From Sedimentibacter sp. MB31-C6 (lineage in GTDB: Bacteria; Bacillota; Clostridia; Tissierellales; Sedimentibacteraceae), in assembly GCF_035934735.1 (NCBI RefSeq), contig NZ_CP142396.1, positions 1,674,001 to 1,738,000 on the forward strand: a stretch of 64,000 nt of DNA, in the 5' to 3' direction. Positions 62,165-64,000 of this stretch are shown here, piece after piece. Positions within the stretch are counted from its first letter, which is position 1, and the number at the start of each line of letters is the position of its first letter. The position numbers were made by a program, and so were the translations under genes. The notes under the pieces were generated by a model. That model had not been told where the DNA came from. It was given only the letters and a program-made list of their open reading frames with translations, and made no database searches.

Positions 62165-62676
62165 TGACTATTGAAAGTGCAGAATGGGTAATGAAACAAG
62201 AAAAAATCGAATCCTACCGGAAACAAAAGCAAGGCATTATAGATGATTTGAGGGTATGCATCAGATATACTCCAAACAGAGATAATGACTTGCTTTGTTT
62301 TATGGAACAGTATTTAAAGGAAGAAATAAAGAATCGACCAAGATTATTGGAGCAGATAAAGTGCTGTATAAATGGTGAAAAATATGAAAATCCCTTCCTA
62401 GCATATAACCATTATGATGAGGGGCATATTGAAGAATTTGACCATATACTCAATGAATATATTAATAAGCTAAAGTTATCTGGTGGAGAATCCACGCAAG
62501 CATCTAGAATTATTGAAAGCACTATACTAAAGATAAATGAACTCCATGATATATGCCGTGGACAGCTGATAGACTCTTGGAGAAATGAAAGACTTATAGA
62601 ATATATTGTCACTGCTTCTAGGTATGCAGGATTTAAAAAAGCTGAGGACATCATCGAAGCAAAAAAGCAATGGTAA
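62164..62676 (+). CDS. Hypothetical helical ICE protein
   Basis: 170 residues from GTG 62164, which shares its G with the previous stop codon; GGTGGAAGG lies upstream. The protein is charged and predicted all-helical, with no membrane segment (KLSGGESTQASRIIEST, ELHDICRGQLIDSWRN). Its coupling to virB4 suggests a conjugation role, but no family was recognised. Confidence 0.55.
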   Translation: MTIESAEWVMKQEKIESYRKQKQGIIDDLRVCIRYTPNRDNDLLCFMEQYLKEEIKNRPRLLEQIKCCINGEKYENPFLAYNHYDEGHIEEFDHILNEYINKLKLSGGESTQASRIIESTILKINELHDICRGQLIDSWRNERLIEYIVTASRYAGFKKAEDIIEAKKQW

Positions 62677-62688
62677 GGTGGTGAGGCT

Positions 62689-63735
62689 GTGGATTTAAGA
62701 GATCAGAACTTTGGAATTGAAATTGAGATGACAGGCATAACAAGAAGAAGAGCTGCTGAAGTAGTTGCCGAATATCTCAATGAGATAGCTGAACATGAAG
62801 GTGGTGGTTATGACACTTATAGTGTAAGGGATAATGAAAATAGAAAGTGGAAGTTTGTAAGTGATGGTAGTATTAGCTGTCAGAAAAAAGTGGGAAATAG
62901 AAAGCAAATAGCCGACAGAGAATACAGTGTTGAACTTGTTAGTCCCATTTGTAAGTATGAAGATATCGAAAAGATACAGGAGATGGTGCGAAAACTTAGA
63001 GAGGCTGGAGCATTTAGTAATAAGTCCTGTGGAATCCATATTCACATTAATGCGGCACCTTTTGAAGCGTACCAATTAAGAAATCTTGTTAATATTGTAG
63101 CTGCAAAAGAAAATATGATATATAAGGCATTACAGGTGGATTCAGATAGGGAAAGACGTTATTGCAAAAAGATAGATACGGATTTTTTAGAGAAGTTAAA
63201 TAAGCAGAAACCAAAAACAAAGAGTGGAATTCAAAAGTTATGGTACAAAGGTAGTGATGGCAGTCATCAGCATTATCATGATAGTAGATACCATTGCCTG
63301 AATCTTCATTCTGTCTTTCAAAAGGGAACGATCGAGTTTCGTGCCTTTAATGGTTCCCTTCATGCTGGGAAGATGAAAGCATATCTACAATTTTGTATGG
63401 CTATTACAGCTCAAGCCTACAACCAAAGGTCAGCAAGTCCAATAAAAACTGTATCAGAAAATGAAAAATATACCTTCAGAGTATGGCTTTTAAGGCTTGG
63501 TTTAATAGGAGATGAGTTTAAAACAGCAAGGAAACATCTCCTTGACCATCTAGAAGGTAATATTGCATGGAAGTCACCTGAACAAGCAGAAGCACAGAAG
63601 GAAAGGTTAAGAAAAAAGAGAGAAGTTGAGCTTTCAGATTTACAAGAAGAAACAATAGAAACACAAAATAACGATATGGCAATAGATGAGCAGGAGGAAG
63701 AATCTCCTGCTTTTACTATGTCTATGAATCGGTAG
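62689..63735 (+). CDS. Amidoligase (Amidoligase_2 family)
   Basis: 348 residues from GTG 62689. The fold is glutamine-synthetase-like: FGIEIEMTGITRR at residue 9, CGIHIHINAAPFE near 113-125 and GTIEFRAFNGSLH near 213 are the metal- and ATP-binding signature. Such enzymes are predicted to form amide or peptide bonds. A basic/Glu-rich tail follows. The adjacent gene is a gamma-glutamylcyclotransferase-like enzyme, a recurrent partner of this family. Confidence 0.85.
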   Translation: MDLRDQNFGIEIEMTGITRRRAAEVVAEYLNEIAEHEGGGYDTYSVRDNENRKWKFVSDGSISCQKKVGNRKQIADREYSVELVSPICKYEDIEKIQEMVRKLREAGAFSNKSCGIHIHINAAPFEAYQLRNLVNIVAAKENMIYKALQVDSDRERRYCKKIDTDFLEKLNKQKPKTKSGIQKLWYKGSDGSHQHYHDSRYHCLNLHSVFQKGTIEFRAFNGSLHAGKMKAYLQFCMAITAQAYNQRSASPIKTVSENEKYTFRVWLLRLGLIGDEFKTARKHLLDHLEGNIAWKSPEQAEAQKERLRKKREVELSDLQEETIETQNNDMAIDEQEEESPAFTMSMNR

Positions 63736-63744
63736 GAGGTCAGG

Positions 63745-64000
63745 ATGAAAAATAAAAAATCAAATGAGTCAGTACCAGAAATATTATATATTGCCTATGG
63801 AAGTAATTTAAATCTATCACAGATGAAACAACGATGCCCTACTGCAAGAGTCATTGGAACATCGGAAATAAAAGATTATGAGCTTGTATTTCGTGGTTCA
63901 AGATATAGTTCAGTAGCAACTATTGAACCATGTGAAGAAAGTAGCGTTCCGGTTTTGCTATGGGAAATCCAATCAGAAGATGAGAAATCACTAGATAGGT
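63745..64000 (+). CDS. Gamma-glutamylcyclotransferase-like (AIG2/GGCT fold) protein, 5' part
   Basis: Starts at ATG 63745 with TAGGAGG upstream and runs off the right edge with about 85 residues present. ILYIAYGSNLNLSQMKQRCP is the substrate-binding loop of the GGCT fold, followed by YELVFRGSRYSSVATIEP. In characterised members it cleaves gamma-glutamyl peptides. It lies 9 bases behind the amidoligase gene, so the two are very likely cotranscribed and act on linked substrates. Confidence 0.82.
   Translation, partial: MKNKKSNESVPEILYIAYGSNLNLSQMKQRCPTARVIGTSEIKDYELVFRGSRYSSVATIEPCEESSVPVLLWEIQSEDEKSLDR

Overview
The window reads as part of the chromosome of a low-GC, Gram-positive, probably anaerobic Clostridia-type bacterium. 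The signs are AT-rich DNA with strong GGAGG ribosome binding sites and frequent TTG/GTG starts, a T-box leader in front of ileS, SLH-type surface anchoring, lipoprotein ABC systems, and clostridial mobile-element families. No rRNA or tRNA gene and no CRISPR array was seen.

Bases 1 to about 26,470 are ordinary chromosome. In order they carry: the end of a TrpXYZ-like ABC transporter; a zinc-ribbon protein; a small membrane protein; a C39-type cysteine peptidase; a metallo-beta-lactamase-fold hydrolase next to an ABC exporter; a complete five-gene oligopeptide/dipeptide (Opp/Dpp) transporter; a tRNA methyltransferase-like gene; a YibE/F membrane protein; an FAD oxidoreductase fused to a Rieske domain; T-box-controlled isoleucyl-tRNA synthetase of the type 2 (eukaryote-like) class with a GxHH active-site motif; a metallophosphoesterase; aroE-aroD; ptsI; a flavodoxin-fold protein; and an rlmD/rumA-type 23S rRNA methyltransferase.

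From the 3' end of rlmD (a known integration site for conjugative elements) to the end of the window the content is accessory and looks like one integrative and conjugative element (ICE) that continues past base 64,000. Its left part carries two metal-resistance modules. The first is mercury: a CmtR-like ArsR regulator, MerA without the NmerA domain, and a CopZ-like Cys-rich protein. The second is cadmium/zinc: a CadC-like regulator, a stand-alone HMA protein, and a P1B ATPase. The second module lies between two direct copies of a DUF6075-like gene region; the left copy is broken. Next come ICE maintenance and anti-restriction genes: an ArdA-like protein, a DUF4314 protein, a Dam-type methylase and a YodL-domain protein.

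Bases 38,146-62,164 hold an interleaved machine. A Tad/Flp-type pilus set (two DUF6133 pilin-like genes around a 1,321-residue SLH adhesin, A24 prepilin peptidase, CpaB-like SAF protein, TadZ-like and CpaF/VirB11 ATPases, TadB/TadC-like membrane proteins, DUF4320 and TadE-like pseudopilins) runs straight into type IV secretion genes (DUF3852/VirB2-like, TrbL/VirB6-like, PrgI/VirB3-like, VirB4-like). A TetR-GNAT-AraC/GyrI cassette with its own promoter and operator is inserted among them, as are a C5 DNA methyltransferase split over two overlapping frames and a small accessory island (2Fe-2S BFD protein, endonuclease/phosphatase-fold protein, coiled-coil protein, DUF3781). The window ends with an amidoligase next to the start of a gamma-glutamylcyclotransferase-like gene. 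No relaxase, coupling protein or integrase lies in the window; these would be expected to the right. All family names come from reading motifs by eye; no database search was run.
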